A stretch of DNA of 64,000 nt from Falsochrobactrum ovis (GTDB lineage Bacteria > Pseudomonadota > Alphaproteobacteria > Rhizobiales > Rhizobiaceae): assembly GCF_003259955.1 (NCBI RefSeq), contig NZ_QLMK01000007.1, positions 46,971-110,970 on the forward strand, given 5' to 3'. How positions within the stretch are numbered: position 1 is the stretch's first letter; every line of letters starts with the position of its first letter. The translations under genes and the position numbers were made by a program. Positions 46,484 to 56,071 of the stretch are shown in pieces. The notes below the pieces were generated by a model. The model was given only the letters and a program-made list of their open reading frames with translations, was not told the origin of the DNA and searched no databases.

Positions 46484-48019
46484 TCAGTCGATATCGAAAG
46501 AGACACCCTGTGCAAGTGGGAGTGCTTTCGAATAGTTGATGGTGTTGGTTGCGCGGCGCATATAGCCCTTCCATGCATCCGAACCCGACTCACGACCACC
46601 GCCGGTTTCTTTTTCGCCGCCGAATGCACCACCGATTTCAGCACCCGACGTACCAATATTGACATTGGCAATACCGCAATCAGAGCCTTCAACCGACAGG
46701 AAGCGCTCGGCTTCTTGGAGATTAAGGGTGAAAATCGAGGAAGAAAGACCAGCGCCGACTGCATTATGCTGTTCGAGAACTTCGTCGAAATCGGAATATT
46801 TCATCACATACAGGATCGGTGCGAAGGTTTCTTCGAGAACAGGGCCTTCCTGTTTTGGCATTTCCACAATTGCAGGGCGCACATAATAGGCGTTTTCATA
46901 GCCTACATCGACGCGTTCGCCGCCCTGAACTTTACCGCCGTGAGCAGCGGCTTCTTTCAGTGCATTCTGCATGTTTTCATAAGCGGCCTTGTCGATCAAT
47001 GGACCAACCAGAGCGCTGGTTTCAAGCGGGGAGCCGACCGAAACGCTCGCATAGGCTTTCTGAAGACGTGGAACCAAAGCGTCATAGACAGATTCATGAA
47101 CGAACAGACGACGCAGCGTAGTGCAGCGCTGGCCCGCGGTTCCCATGGCGCCAAATGCAATTGCGCGCAGTGCCATATCGAGGTCCGCAGATGGGCATAC
47201 GATACCGCCATTGTTGCCGCCCAATTCGAGGATCGCGCGGGCAAAACGTTTTGCTAGACGTGGTCCCACTTCGCGGCCCATACGAGTTGAGCCGGTTGCA
47301 GAAACCAGCGGAACCTTCGGACTGTCGACCAACACTTCGCCGATTTCGCGATCGCCAAGCAGCAGCATTGATACGCCTTCGGGAGCATCATTGCCGAAGC
47401 GCTTGAGCGCACGCTTGAAAATGGCATCGCAGGCAAGTGCGGTCAGAAGGGTTTTTTCAGACGGTTTCCAGACAACCGTGTCACCGCAAACGATTGCGAG
47501 AGCGGCATTCCATGACCAAACAGCAACCGGAAAGTTGAAGGCGGAGATTACGCCCACAACACCCAATGGGTGCCAAGTTTCCATCATACGGTGGCCTGGA
47601 CGTTCGGTTGCAATAGTGAGGCCGTAAAGCTGACGGGACAGACCAACGGCGAAATCGCAAATGTCGATCATTTCCTGAACTTCGCCAAGACCCTCTGAAG
47701 GGATCTTGCCTGCTTCAAGAGAAACGAGGCGGCCAAGATCTTCTTTGGAAGCGCGCAGCTCTTCGCCAAGCAGGCGAATCAATTCGCCCCGGCGCGGAGC
47801 CGGGACCACACGCCACGCACGGAAGGCCTCATCGGCCTTGGCGATGATCTTTTCGGCATCTTCTTTGCTATGCGTTTTAATGGCTGCGATCTGCTCGCCA
47901 GAAATAGGGCTGAAACCAGCCAAATCGCCGCCCGTATAGGCGGAAGGATCGACGCCGAGTTTGGTTAGAAGCTCTGCGGCTTCCTTCTTCACGTCGATTT
48001 TTTTAACAGCAGTGTTCAT
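46484..48019 (-). CDS. amaB: L-aminoadipate-semialdehyde dehydrogenase (ALDH7)
   Basis: NAD-dependent aldehyde dehydrogenase of 511 aa, class ALDH7. It has the catalytic Cys in GTAGQRCTTLRRLFVHE, the Glu in AILELGGNNGGIV and FNFPVAVWSWNAALAIVCGD. It oxidises delta-1-piperideine-6-carboxylate/2-aminoadipate semialdehyde to 2-aminoadipate in lysine degradation. It is 23 bp after hglS on the same strand, next to amaA on the other side, so its role in the pipecolate route is well supported by context. Confidence 0.9.
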   Translation of the reverse strand: MNTAVKKIDVKKEAAELLTKLGVDPSAYTGGDLAGFSPISGEQIAAIKTHSKEDAEKIIAKADEAFRAWRVVPAPRRGELIRLLGEELRASKEDLGRLVSLEAGKIPSEGLGEVQEMIDICDFAVGLSRQLYGLTIATERPGHRMMETWHPLGVVGVISAFNFPVAVWSWNAALAIVCGDTVVWKPSEKTLLTALACDAIFKRALKRFGNDAPEGVSMLLLGDREIGEVLVDSPKVPLVSATGSTRMGREVGPRLAKRFARAILELGGNNGGIVCPSADLDMALRAIAFGAMGTAGQRCTTLRRLFVHESVYDALVPRLQKAYASVSVGSPLETSALVGPLIDKAAYENMQNALKEAAAHGGKVQGGERVDVGYENAYYVRPAIVEMPKQEGPVLEETFAPILYVMKYSDFDEVLEQHNAVGAGLSSSIFTLNLQEAERFLSVEGSDCGIANVNIGTSGAEIGGAFGGEKETGGGRESGSDAWKGYMRRATNTINYSKALPLAQGVSFDID

Positions 48020-48042
48020 GTTTTTCCTCTCTGCTTATAGTC

Positions 48043-49443
48043 TTATTCCGCCGCTTCAAGACCGCTGAGGCGGAGCTGTACGGCTTCAATTGATTCGCGT
48101 TCGATACGGGCATAATGCTCAAATTCATTCAGCACTTTAGTACCCAATTCTTCTTCGAAGCGTTTTTGGTTAGGGCTTTCGACAAATTCCTGCGTATCGT
48201 CGTCGCCAAGATTGGACTGGAATATGCCTGCTGCGCTGACCGGCAAGAAATCCTCATAGATGATTGGGTCAAAATACACCGCGCCTGCTTCCACCAAGGT
48301 TTCAATGTCGGTGCCGGGTTTAAAACGTGCAAGCACGGCGGCATCTTTAACCGAATAGGCAAAATAGCCGAGACCTTGTTTGCGGATCTCTTCCCATGTG
48401 TCAGGGAAGGCGGAAAAGGTTTCGCTTAATACTTTAACATATTCGGCAGCGTTCGAGCCGTCCGGAGCAGGCCGCACAATGGCGCGGGTTTCATTAAGCA
48501 ACTTGTCGTAGAGCGCACGGCCTTTAGGCGTAACCGCAATGCCGCGCTGTTCGATTTCACCAAAACGGGCTGTGTGCGAACCGGTAGTCCATTGACCATC
48601 AGCGCCGACAAACGAGACTTCTTCTTCCAAAGCTTTGAAAGAAGTCTGACGGAGAAGAATCGGACAATTGCGGGTTGGAGGGCCTTCGACAACAGCCTTT
48701 GGATTGATGCCGCGTTCCGGCATCTGGGCCTGTACGGCGTCAATGTCGAGCGTACGCGGGGTAAGGTGGTTGATATGCGGACCCTTGAAAGAAACAACAT
48801 CTGCAATCAGCCGATGCGCATCATGCAGGCGCTGATACAAGTCTTTGCTAACATTGGCACGATCATGCCAACGGAAAGTTTCCAAGACTTCCGCAACAAA
48901 AGACTTTGCTTCTTCCTCGCTAAGACCGCCTTGGGTTTCGGCTTTTTCGACGAGAGCAATCGCGCCGGGAGTGAAAATATTACGTTTTGCTAGAGTTTCT
49001 TCTGCTTCCTTGCGCAGGTTTTCATCGGCGATAAGATCAAGCCGCAGAAGTGAAGTAAACACGCGGAAAGGATTGATTTTAAGAGCAGCGTCGTCAATGG
49101 GACGAAATGCGGTGGAATGAACCGGGACGCCAGCGGCGCTTAGATCATAATAGCCAACCGGAAACATACCCATGACAGCAAAGACGCGGCGCATCATGGC
49201 CAGCTCGGCTGCGGTGCCTAAACGAATCGCACCATGGCGCTCTTCTGAAATACGTTCAAGCGAATCGGTTTCGTTAAGACGCTCATGCAAAAGCGTATCG
49301 GTTGTCAGAACCTTTGCGTTTACGTCCGCAACAAGCTCCATCAACGTGCCATAAGCAGGCACTTCCTGTTTGTACATGGCAGACATGGCCGCGGAGAAAG
49401 CAGCGCGAATTGTGTCGGGGGAAACGAATTTATGCTCGTTCAT
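48043..49443 (-). CDS. hglS: 2-oxoadipate dioxygenase/decarboxylase (DUF1338, HglS/YdcJ)
   Basis: This 466-aa non-haem iron protein has the DUF1338 pattern with SFKGPHINHLTPRTLDID (metal His), EGPPTRNCPILLRQTSFKAL and the Glu region in IIYEDFLPVSAAGIFQ. HglS converts 2-oxoadipate to D-2-hydroxyglutarate, the last dedicated step of the D-lysine/pipecolate route. The ATG at 49443 has GGAA upstream; an earlier start at 49473 is less likely. It is followed by amaB. Confidence 0.87.
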   Translation of the reverse strand: MNEHKFVSPDTIRAAFSAAMSAMYKQEVPAYGTLMELVADVNAKVLTTDTLLHERLNETDSLERISEERHGAIRLGTAAELAMMRRVFAVMGMFPVGYYDLSAAGVPVHSTAFRPIDDAALKINPFRVFTSLLRLDLIADENLRKEAEETLAKRNIFTPGAIALVEKAETQGGLSEEEAKSFVAEVLETFRWHDRANVSKDLYQRLHDAHRLIADVVSFKGPHINHLTPRTLDIDAVQAQMPERGINPKAVVEGPPTRNCPILLRQTSFKALEEEVSFVGADGQWTTGSHTARFGEIEQRGIAVTPKGRALYDKLLNETRAIVRPAPDGSNAAEYVKVLSETFSAFPDTWEEIRKQGLGYFAYSVKDAAVLARFKPGTDIETLVEAGAVYFDPIIYEDFLPVSAAGIFQSNLGDDDTQEFVESPNQKRFEEELGTKVLNEFEHYARIERESIEAVQLRLSGLEAAE

Positions 49444-49589
49444 GGCAAAAGCTTCCGTAGCACCTTGTTTCATCTTGGGGAAAAGGCCTGTCTTGGGAGG
49501 AACATGCCTGGTTATGATGGAAATGTATCATACCAGTCGTTTTGCGGTTATGATCGCAACGAACTCAACTATGTTAATGCGAGAATGGA

Positions 49590-50522
49590 ATGAGGCTAAG
49601 TAGGAGACTGATACCTGATATTGCCACGCTACAGGCTTTTGAGTGCGCGGCGCGTCATGGCAGTTTTACGCAAGCCGCGCATGAACTCAATCTGACGCAG
49701 AGCGCGGTTAGTAGACAAATCAAGGATTTGGAAAACCAGCTCGGCGTGCTGCTTTTTGAGCGCATTCGCCAGCGTATACTTTTGTCAGATGCCGGGCGGA
49801 AATTCTTGCCGGAGGTTCGGCGGCTTCTGAACCAAACTGAAGATACAATGTTGCGCGCCATGGCTTCAGCGCAGGCAACATCCTCATTTAGCATTGCAAC
49901 CTTGCCGACTTTTGGTGCACGCTGGCTGATGCCGCGCATCTCGGATTTTCTCGATAAACACCCCGGTATCGCCCTTAATATTGCATCGCGTTCTGGCGTG
50001 TTTGACTTTGAAGAACAGCCGTTTGACCTTGCAATTCATTATGGTCAGCCGATTTGGGCTCACGCGACTTGTTCTTTTTTATGTAGCGAAGTGATTGTTC
50101 CGGTAGCAAGTCCGAACTTGCTTAAAGCACAACAACCAGCCATGCCGGAAGAACTAGAAGACCAGCCGCTTCTTCATTTGGCGACACGCCCGAAAATGTG
50201 GGCACAATGGTTTGAAAGTTGTGGGCTCGAAGGCAAATCCGCCTATCGAGGCCATCGGTTTGAACAATTTTCGATGGTGATCAGCGCGGCTGTAGCTGGG
50301 CTCGGCTTTGCGCTTTTGCCTCTCTATCTGATTGAGCAGGAATTGCAGAGCGGCAAGCTGGTTCTATTATTCGAAAAACCAATGCGCACAGAAAATGATT
50401 ATTATCTCGTTGTTCCGGAAGGAAAACTGGAGAATCCTTTGACGCAGGAGTTTCGTCAATGGATTTCCAGTCAGGTGGGCAATACGGATTATTTTAGTCT
50501 AGTTCATTCCAAAGGGGAATGA
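49590..50522 (+). CDS. LysR-family regulator (GcvA type)
   Basis: This 310-aa protein has the N-terminal LysR helix-turn-helix (RHGSFTQAAHELNLTQSAVSRQIKDLE, close to GcvA) and a type 2 PBP sensor domain. It lies divergent to hglS-amaB and upstream of amaA, so it probably controls the lysine/pipecolate genes; 146 bp of shared promoter lie between it and hglS. Confidence 0.92.
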   Translation: MRLSRRLIPDIATLQAFECAARHGSFTQAAHELNLTQSAVSRQIKDLENQLGVLLFERIRQRILLSDAGRKFLPEVRRLLNQTEDTMLRAMASAQATSSFSIATLPTFGARWLMPRISDFLDKHPGIALNIASRSGVFDFEEQPFDLAIHYGQPIWAHATCSFLCSEVIVPVASPNLLKAQQPAMPEELEDQPLLHLATRPKMWAQWFESCGLEGKSAYRGHRFEQFSMVISAAVAGLGFALLPLYLIEQELQSGKLVLLFEKPMRTENDYYLVVPEGKLENPLTQEFRQWISSQVGNTDYFSLVHSKGE

Positions 50523-50624
50523 ACCGTTGCTGAATTATTGCTGTCCAATCTGGGAATGGAGCGTGAAATAGATGATGCCGACACGATCGGCACTGTGCGA
50601 ATAACGATAAAGCGATTGCCAAGA

Positions 50625-51908
50625 ATGTTAAATGATCCGCGTTCTCATGGTCTTTGGGAAAAGACCGCACCAGCTGCGCCGAAAACCACCGCGCTGCAAG
50701 GCGATGTAACAGCAGATGTCGTCATTGTGGGCGGCGGCTTTACCGGCCTGTCGGCGGCGCTCCATTTGGCGGAAAAAGGCGTGAAAGCCGTTGTTTTGGA
50801 AGGCGTGGAGATCGGCTTTGGCGGTTCGGGCCGCAATGTTGGTCTGGTCAATGCCGGTATGTGGGTTATGCCGGATGATTTGCCGGGCGTTCTAGGCCAG
50901 AAATATGGTGATCGGCTGCTTGACGTGCTTGGCAATGCTCCGAAACTGGTTTTCGACCTTATCGAAAAACACAAAATTGCTTGTGAAGTGGAAAAGCAGG
51001 GCACACTTCACTGTGCCGTTGGCAAGAAAGGCATGAAGGAGCTTGAAGAACGGTATGAGCAATGGGCGCGGCGTGGCGCCAATGTGGAACTGTTGGATGC
51101 GCAGGAAACTGAATCCAAATTAGGCACTAAAGCCTATGCCAGCTCACTTTTAGATTTGCGCGCCGGGACAATACAGCCGCTCGCTTATGTACGCGGATTA
51201 GGGCATGCGGCCATCGCCGCTGGTGCTCAGGTTTTTACCCGTAGTCCCGTTACCAGCGCGGCGGAGGAAAATGGCAAATGGGTGGTTCGCACAGCTCAAG
51301 GCTCAGTCCGGGCGGATTGGGTCATTGTAGCGACCAATGCTTATACAAAAGCGCCATGGGCAGAGGTGCGCGCGGAACTGGTTCATCTGCCTTATTTCAA
51401 TATGGCGACAAAGCCGCTTTCGGACAGTTTGAAAAAAACCATCCTGCCAGAACGCCAAGGTGTTTGGGATACTAAGGAAGTTTTGTCTTCTTATCGGTTT
51501 GATCAGCAAGGGCGACTGGTGTTTGGTAGCGTGGGTGCGTTGCGCAATACTGGTGTTGCGGTTCACCGCGCCTGGGCTAAAAAAGCGCTTAAACGCATCT
51601 ATCCTCAGATCGGTGATGTGGAATTTGAAACTGAGTGGTATGGCAAAATTGGCATGACCAATGACAGCCTGCCCAAATATCACCGTTTGGGCCGTAATGT
51701 CGTTGGTTTCTCGGGCTATAACGGACGCGGTATCGCACCGGGAACGGTGTTCGGTAAGTTTTTGGCACAGCTCGTTTCAGGTGAGATCACTGAGGCCGAT
51801 CTGCCATTGCCGGTAACAGACCCGAAAGAGCAAAGCTTCCGCAGCCTGCGTGAAGCCTATTATGAAGCTGGTGCGCAAATCGCGCATGTAGGCGAAATGA
51901 TTATTTGA
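50625..51908 (+). CDS. amaA: L-pipecolate oxidase-like FAD oxidoreductase
   Basis: FAD-dependent DAO-type oxidoreductase of 427 aa with the N-terminal VVIVGGGFTGLSAALHLAEKG, SGRNVGLVNAGMWV, and GFSGYNGRGIAPGTVFGKFLA near the C-terminus. It matches AmaA, which oxidises L-pipecolate to delta-1-piperideine-6-carboxylate. The ATG at 50625 gives the usual N-terminus (NDPRSHGLWEKTAPAAPKTT); the longer frame to 50538 is not. It follows the LysR gene and likely belongs to the same regulon as hglS-amaB. Confidence 0.87.
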   Translation: MLNDPRSHGLWEKTAPAAPKTTALQGDVTADVVIVGGGFTGLSAALHLAEKGVKAVVLEGVEIGFGGSGRNVGLVNAGMWVMPDDLPGVLGQKYGDRLLDVLGNAPKLVFDLIEKHKIACEVEKQGTLHCAVGKKGMKELEERYEQWARRGANVELLDAQETESKLGTKAYASSLLDLRAGTIQPLAYVRGLGHAAIAAGAQVFTRSPVTSAAEENGKWVVRTAQGSVRADWVIVATNAYTKAPWAEVRAELVHLPYFNMATKPLSDSLKKTILPERQGVWDTKEVLSSYRFDQQGRLVFGSVGALRNTGVAVHRAWAKKALKRIYPQIGDVEFETEWYGKIGMTNDSLPKYHRLGRNVVGFSGYNGRGIAPGTVFGKFLAQLVSGEITEADLPLPVTDPKEQSFRSLREAYYEAGAQIAHVGEMII

Positions 51909-51955
51909 TATATTGCCTTGTCATATAACTGAAGTCGAAGTCCGGTAGGATGACA

Positions 51956-51982
51956 GCATCTCCTTAATGCTCTAGGAGATGC
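51956..51982. repeat. Inverted repeat after amaA
   Basis: GCATCTCCT, nine bases, AGGAGATGC is a perfect 9-bp inverted repeat without a T-run. It may be a transcript-stabilising hairpin or an operator for the ABC operon. Confidence 0.4.
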
Positions 51983-52002
51983 GGCAGGCGGACCTTATGA
52001 AC

Positions 52003-52047
52003 AATGCCTTTCCGCAGAATGAAACTGTCGGAAGGGCATTTTGTTTC
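52003..52047 (+). terminator. Probable terminator of amaA
   Basis: AATGCCTTTCCG (52003-52014) pairs with CGGAAGGGCATT (52029-52040) with one G-U pair, followed by TTGTTTC. The rest of the 359-bp gap (51909-52267) holds only the promoter and a GAGGAG ribosome site (before 52268). Confidence 0.55.
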
Positions 52048-52267
52048 TCTGACATTTCTCAAAATGACGCTAAGGCCGTTCGAAACGGCGTGCTCAATTT
52101 CGAAGCGGAGTTGAACAGAGATGTTTGACAGGTGGGATATGAACAGGAATGATCGTGCTTCTCGATATGACAGCATCTGCAAAATTTCGGTTAGCATGCA
52201 GCAAAGCCATTCTGGTGGCGCTGAATACGCCGCGCGTAATGACCTAAATATCCGAGGAGTAAATCCC

Positions 52268-53248
52268 ATGAAAAAGATGCTCGCGAGAGCTGGCGCTATT
52301 CCTGCGCTGTTGGCTTTGTCGGTCGCGGTTGCTCAGGCGGACACATTGATGCTCTATACATCCCAGCCGGAAGCCGATGCGACGATGACGGTGGAGGCTT
52401 TTCGCAAGGAAAATCCTGATACGGAAGTACAGATTTTTCGCTCTGGTACCAGTGATCTTCTTGCCAAGCTTGCGGCTGAATTTGCAGCTGGCGCGCCACA
52501 GCCAGACGTTTTGCTGATTGCTGATGCGGTTACGATGGAAGGGTTGAAGAAGGATGAGCGATTGCTTGCCTATCCGCAAGCCGACGTGGAAGGTTTTGCG
52601 ACCGACAGCTATGATGCAGACAAGACCTATTTTGGCTCAAAACTAATCACGACCGGTATTGCTTATAATTCGGCAGCTTCACAAAAGCCTGAACATTGGT
52701 CCGATTTGGCTTCCGCCGAGTATAAGGGGCAGGTGGTGATGCCAAGCCCTCTTTATTCGGGGGCCGCTGCCTATTTGCTAAGCGGCTTTACACTCAATCC
52801 CGAGCTTGGATGGAATTATTTTGAAAAGCTCAAAGACAATGATCTGGCAAGTGTTAAAGGCAATGGTGCGGTGCTGAAATCGGTTGCGAGCGGTGAAAAG
52901 CCATATGGCATCCTCGTGGATTTCATGGCGCTGAATGCCAAGGCCAAGGGTTCACCGATTGAATTCGTATTCCCGCAGGAAGGGGTTCCAGCGGTCACCG
53001 AGCCGGTGGCGATCATGGCAACTGCGAAAAATGTTGAAGCTGCGAAGAAATTCGTCGACTTTATTCTTTCCGATGAAGGGCAAAAGCTGGCATTAAAACA
53101 GGGCTATTTGCCAGCAAAAGCGGGCGTGGGCCGTCCCGATTGGTTGCCAGAAGGAACCGAAATCAAAATCATGCCGATTGACACGCAAAAAATATTGCTA
53201 GAAACCGACGCCCATAAGAAGCAGTTTTCCGAACTTTTTGGCGGATGA
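52268..53248 (+). CDS. ABC transporter substrate-binding protein (Fe3+/AfuA-type)
   Basis: Periplasmic binding protein of 326 aa with a signal peptide (MKKMLARAGAIPALLALSVAVAQA) and the family pattern TLMLYTSQPEADATMTVEAFRKENP, ILVDFMALNAKAKGSPIEFVFP and GVPAVTEPVAI. It resembles the AfuA/PhnS type 2 periplasmic binders for Fe3+ or 2-aminoethylphosphonate-like ligands; the ligand is unclear. GAGGAG precedes the ATG by eight bases. The operon continues with permease and ATPase genes. Confidence 0.88.
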   Translation: MKKMLARAGAIPALLALSVAVAQADTLMLYTSQPEADATMTVEAFRKENPDTEVQIFRSGTSDLLAKLAAEFAAGAPQPDVLLIADAVTMEGLKKDERLLAYPQADVEGFATDSYDADKTYFGSKLITTGIAYNSAASQKPEHWSDLASAEYKGQVVMPSPLYSGAAAYLLSGFTLNPELGWNYFEKLKDNDLASVKGNGAVLKSVASGEKPYGILVDFMALNAKAKGSPIEFVFPQEGVPAVTEPVAIMATAKNVEAAKKFVDFILSDEGQKLALKQGYLPAKAGVGRPDWLPEGTEIKIMPIDTQKILLETDAHKKQFSELFGG

Positions 53249-53262
53249 TGCAAGGCGTTTCT

Positions 53263-54963
53263 ATGCGCATATTTCGAGATGTTCAGGGTCGTGATGCGGC
53301 CCTGATTGTTAGCGTTAGCGTTATTGTTGCCGCGTTGTCGCTTTTGCCGATGCTGCGGCTGCTGGCTGAGCTGGTGGCTCCGCAAGGCACGCCATCCGCA
53401 TCAGTTTTGTTTGAGACATTGGCTAGTGGCTCGACATGGATTGCGACGTGGCATTCAATCCAAATCGGGTTGGGCGGCACTTTACTGGCGCTCATTTTCG
53501 GGATTGTTGCCGCATTGCTGGTCGGGCTTACCGATATGCGCAGCCGTAATCTCTTTGTTCTTTTCTATGTGGTGCCGCTAATGATTGCGCCACAGGTGAC
53601 AGCATTGGCTTGGCTTCAATTGTTCGGTCCTTCGAGCCAATTTCTGAAGATCCTAGATTTGGCCCCGCCGCTTGGCAGCCAAAATCCGCTTTATTCGGTC
53701 TGGGGCATTATTTTTTTGCTGGGTGTACAATACGGTCCTCTGGTTTTTCTGATCGTGCGGGCCGGACTGCGCAAATTACCTCGTGAACTTGTAGAGGCGG
53801 GGTTGAGTGCGGGTGCCAGCAAATGGACTGTGTTGTTTACTATAATCCTGCCATTGATGACGCCATCCATTATTGGAGCGGCGGCTTTGGCCTTTGTATC
53901 TTGTGTGGGGAATTTTGGTATTCCGGCTTTTCTGGGGATTCCAGCCAATTACCTCGTTTTGCCAACGCTCATTTATCAGCGCCTCGCAGGTGGCGGACCG
54001 GCGGTGTTGTCAAGCGTTGCCGTGCTGTCCGTTCTTATTGGGCTGATCGCTGTTGCGGGAATAGTTGCTCAGGATTTTATTGCTCGCCGACGCGACTTTC
54101 GCATCACGGCCACTTCGCTTGCGGTTGCGCCATTCCGATTGGGCCGGTGGCGGCTGATCACGGAAATCGCAGCGTGGTTTTTAATCCTCATTGTATTGGT
54201 GTTGCCAATTATCGGTCTTACGCTGTCAGCGCTGGTGCCTGCCTATGGTGTGCCGTTGAACTTTTCAACGATGACGCTCGACAATTTCCGCTTCGTCATG
54301 TTCGCGCATGGGGCATCGGCGAGAGCATTTAGCAACAGTATTGCTTTGTCACTTGCTGCTGCTCTTTTTGCGGTCCTGCTTGCGGTTCCATTGGGATATA
54401 TGATTGCGTGGAGAAAAAACCGCTGGACACCGGTTCTCAATTTTGCGGCGGAAATGCCATATGCTTTGCCGGGGGTCGTGCTGGCTATTGCCTGCCTTTT
54501 GATGTTTCTCAAACCTTTGCCAGTGGTCGATATAAGCCTTTATAATACAATATGGATTATCCTTTTCGCATATTTGGCCCGGTTTTTTGTGCTGGCATTG
54601 CGGCCGACCATTTCGGGGCTGCATCAGATTGACCGGGGCATGGAAGAGGCTGCGCGAATTGCGGGGGCTGGGCTTTTTTATCGGCTTCGTACCGTCATAT
54701 TCCCGCTTGTGGCTCCGGCGACACTTGCGGGAGGGGTCTTGATTTTCATGACGGCTTTCTGTGAACTCACGGTTTCAGCGCTTCTATGGTCGTCTGGTTC
54801 TGAAACGCTGGGCGTAGTAATGTTTTCATTCGAACAGGGCGGAGATTCCGCCTATGCCGCAGCTATTTCGGTGTTGGTCGTTGCAGTGACATTTATGCTG
54901 ATGCTTGCCACAAATCTATTTGCGCGGCGTTTGCCCAATGGGGTTATTCCATGGCGAGACTGA
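53263..54963 (+). CDS. ABC transporter permease, two fused domains
   Basis: Permease of about 566 aa with twelve or so hydrophobic segments in two halves. Each half carries an EAA loop: LVEAGLSAGASKWTVLFTIILP and MEEAARIAGAGLFYRLRTVIFP. This is the FbpB/SfuB layout of iron(III), putrescine or phosphonate importers. The start at 53263 follows AAGG; 53245 (overlapping the previous stop) is also possible. It overlaps the ATPase gene by 13 bp. Confidence 0.9.
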   Translation: MRIFRDVQGRDAALIVSVSVIVAALSLLPMLRLLAELVAPQGTPSASVLFETLASGSTWIATWHSIQIGLGGTLLALIFGIVAALLVGLTDMRSRNLFVLFYVVPLMIAPQVTALAWLQLFGPSSQFLKILDLAPPLGSQNPLYSVWGIIFLLGVQYGPLVFLIVRAGLRKLPRELVEAGLSAGASKWTVLFTIILPLMTPSIIGAAALAFVSCVGNFGIPAFLGIPANYLVLPTLIYQRLAGGGPAVLSSVAVLSVLIGLIAVAGIVAQDFIARRRDFRITATSLAVAPFRLGRWRLITEIAAWFLILIVLVLPIIGLTLSALVPAYGVPLNFSTMTLDNFRFVMFAHGASARAFSNSIALSLAAALFAVLLAVPLGYMIAWRKNRWTPVLNFAAEMPYALPGVVLAIACLLMFLKPLPVVDISLYNTIWIILFAYLARFFVLALRPTISGLHQIDRGMEEAARIAGAGLFYRLRTVIFPLVAPATLAGGVLIFMTAFCELTVSALLWSSGSETLGVVMFSFEQGGDSAYAAAISVLVVAVTFMLMLATNLFARRLPNGVIPWRD

Positions 54964-56066
54964 ATATTGAGAGTGTTTCCAAGAGCTTCAACGGATTTCA
55001 GGCTTTGTCTGAAGTGTCGCTCGATGTCAAAGACGGCGAGTTTGTAGCAATTCTCGGCCCTTCCGGATGCGGAAAAACCACGCTTTTGCGAATGATCGCA
55101 GGCTTTGAAGAGGTGGATGGCGGCGAAATACATATTGGGGAGACGCGGGTTTCCCACTTGGGCGGCAGTGTGCCACCTGAAAAACGCCAGGTGGGTATCG
55201 TCTTTCAAAATTATGCCCTTTGGCCGCATATGACGGTTGCTGAAAATATTGGCTACAGCCTGCGGGTTGCTAAAGTGGCAAAAGCAGAGCGGGAGCGCCG
55301 GATCACGGAAGCGCTGGAGCTGGTTGATCTTGCAGGGTTTGGCGAAAGGCGCCCGGCAAATCTTTCGGGCGGACAACGTCAACGCGTTGCGCTGGCACGC
55401 TGTTTGGTTGCGGCGCCATCGCTGGTGCTGTTTGATGAGCCATTGGCTAATTTGGATGTGCATTTGCGTGCATCTATGGAATTTGAATTTTCCTCTTTTC
55501 ACAAACGCACAGGAACCACGATTATTTATATTACCCATGATCAGGCAGAGGCGATGGCTTTGGCCGATCGTATTGCGGTTCTTGATCATGGTAAGCTTCA
55601 GCAATTTGATACGCCACGCAAGCTCTATCAAGAGCCAGCGAGTGAAATGGTCGCTTCGTTTATTGCGCATGGCATGGTGCTGCCTGCGGAAGTACTTTCT
55701 TTTGCAGAGCGGGGGCGTTGTGAGGCGCTAGTTCTTGGTAGTCGGGCGCAGATCCGCTGTTCGGGCACGGAAATGCCAAGAGCCAATGCGCGCATTTGCA
55801 TTCGCGCTGATGATCTGGAGCTGGTTGAAAGCGGGGGAATTCCCGTGCGGGTTAAACGTTCTGTCTATCGGGGCGGCGGATCGAGGATTGAAGCCGCACC
55901 GTTGGCCCGACCGGAGCTTCATCTTCATTTTGAAGTTCGAGATCCCGCGCAGTTGAAAGAGGGTGATGAAATACGGGTCGCCATTCGCGATGGCTGGATT
56001 ATTCCAAGCAAGGAAATGCCGGTACGAAAAGTTTCGACCGGCTTTCCCATTGGTAACAAGATTTAA
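54951..56066 (+). CDS. ABC transporter ATP-binding protein (FbpC/PotA-like)
   Basis: ATPase of 371 aa with Walker A GPSGCGKTT, Q-loop FQNYALWPHM, signature LSGGQRQRVA, Walker B LFDEPLANLD and the switch His in YITHDQAEAM, plus a TOBE-like C-terminal domain (residues about 270-360). It powers the fused permease. The mix of AfuA-like binder, fused permease and PotA/FbpC-type ATPase is common to iron, polyamine and aminophosphonate uptake. Confidence 0.92.
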   Translation: MARLNIESVSKSFNGFQALSEVSLDVKDGEFVAILGPSGCGKTTLLRMIAGFEEVDGGEIHIGETRVSHLGGSVPPEKRQVGIVFQNYALWPHMTVAENIGYSLRVAKVAKAERERRITEALELVDLAGFGERRPANLSGGQRQRVALARCLVAAPSLVLFDEPLANLDVHLRASMEFEFSSFHKRTGTTIIYITHDQAEAMALADRIAVLDHGKLQQFDTPRKLYQEPASEMVASFIAHGMVLPAEVLSFAERGRCEALVLGSRAQIRCSGTEMPRANARICIRADDLELVESGGIPVRVKRSVYRGGGSRIEAAPLARPELHLHFEVRDPAQLKEGDEIRVAIRDGWIIPSKEMPVRKVSTGFPIGNKI

Positions 56067-56071
56067 GTAGA

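Noticed and set aside
54852-55670. 272-codon open frame on the minus strand
   Set aside because: It is antisense to the ABC permease and ATPase genes.
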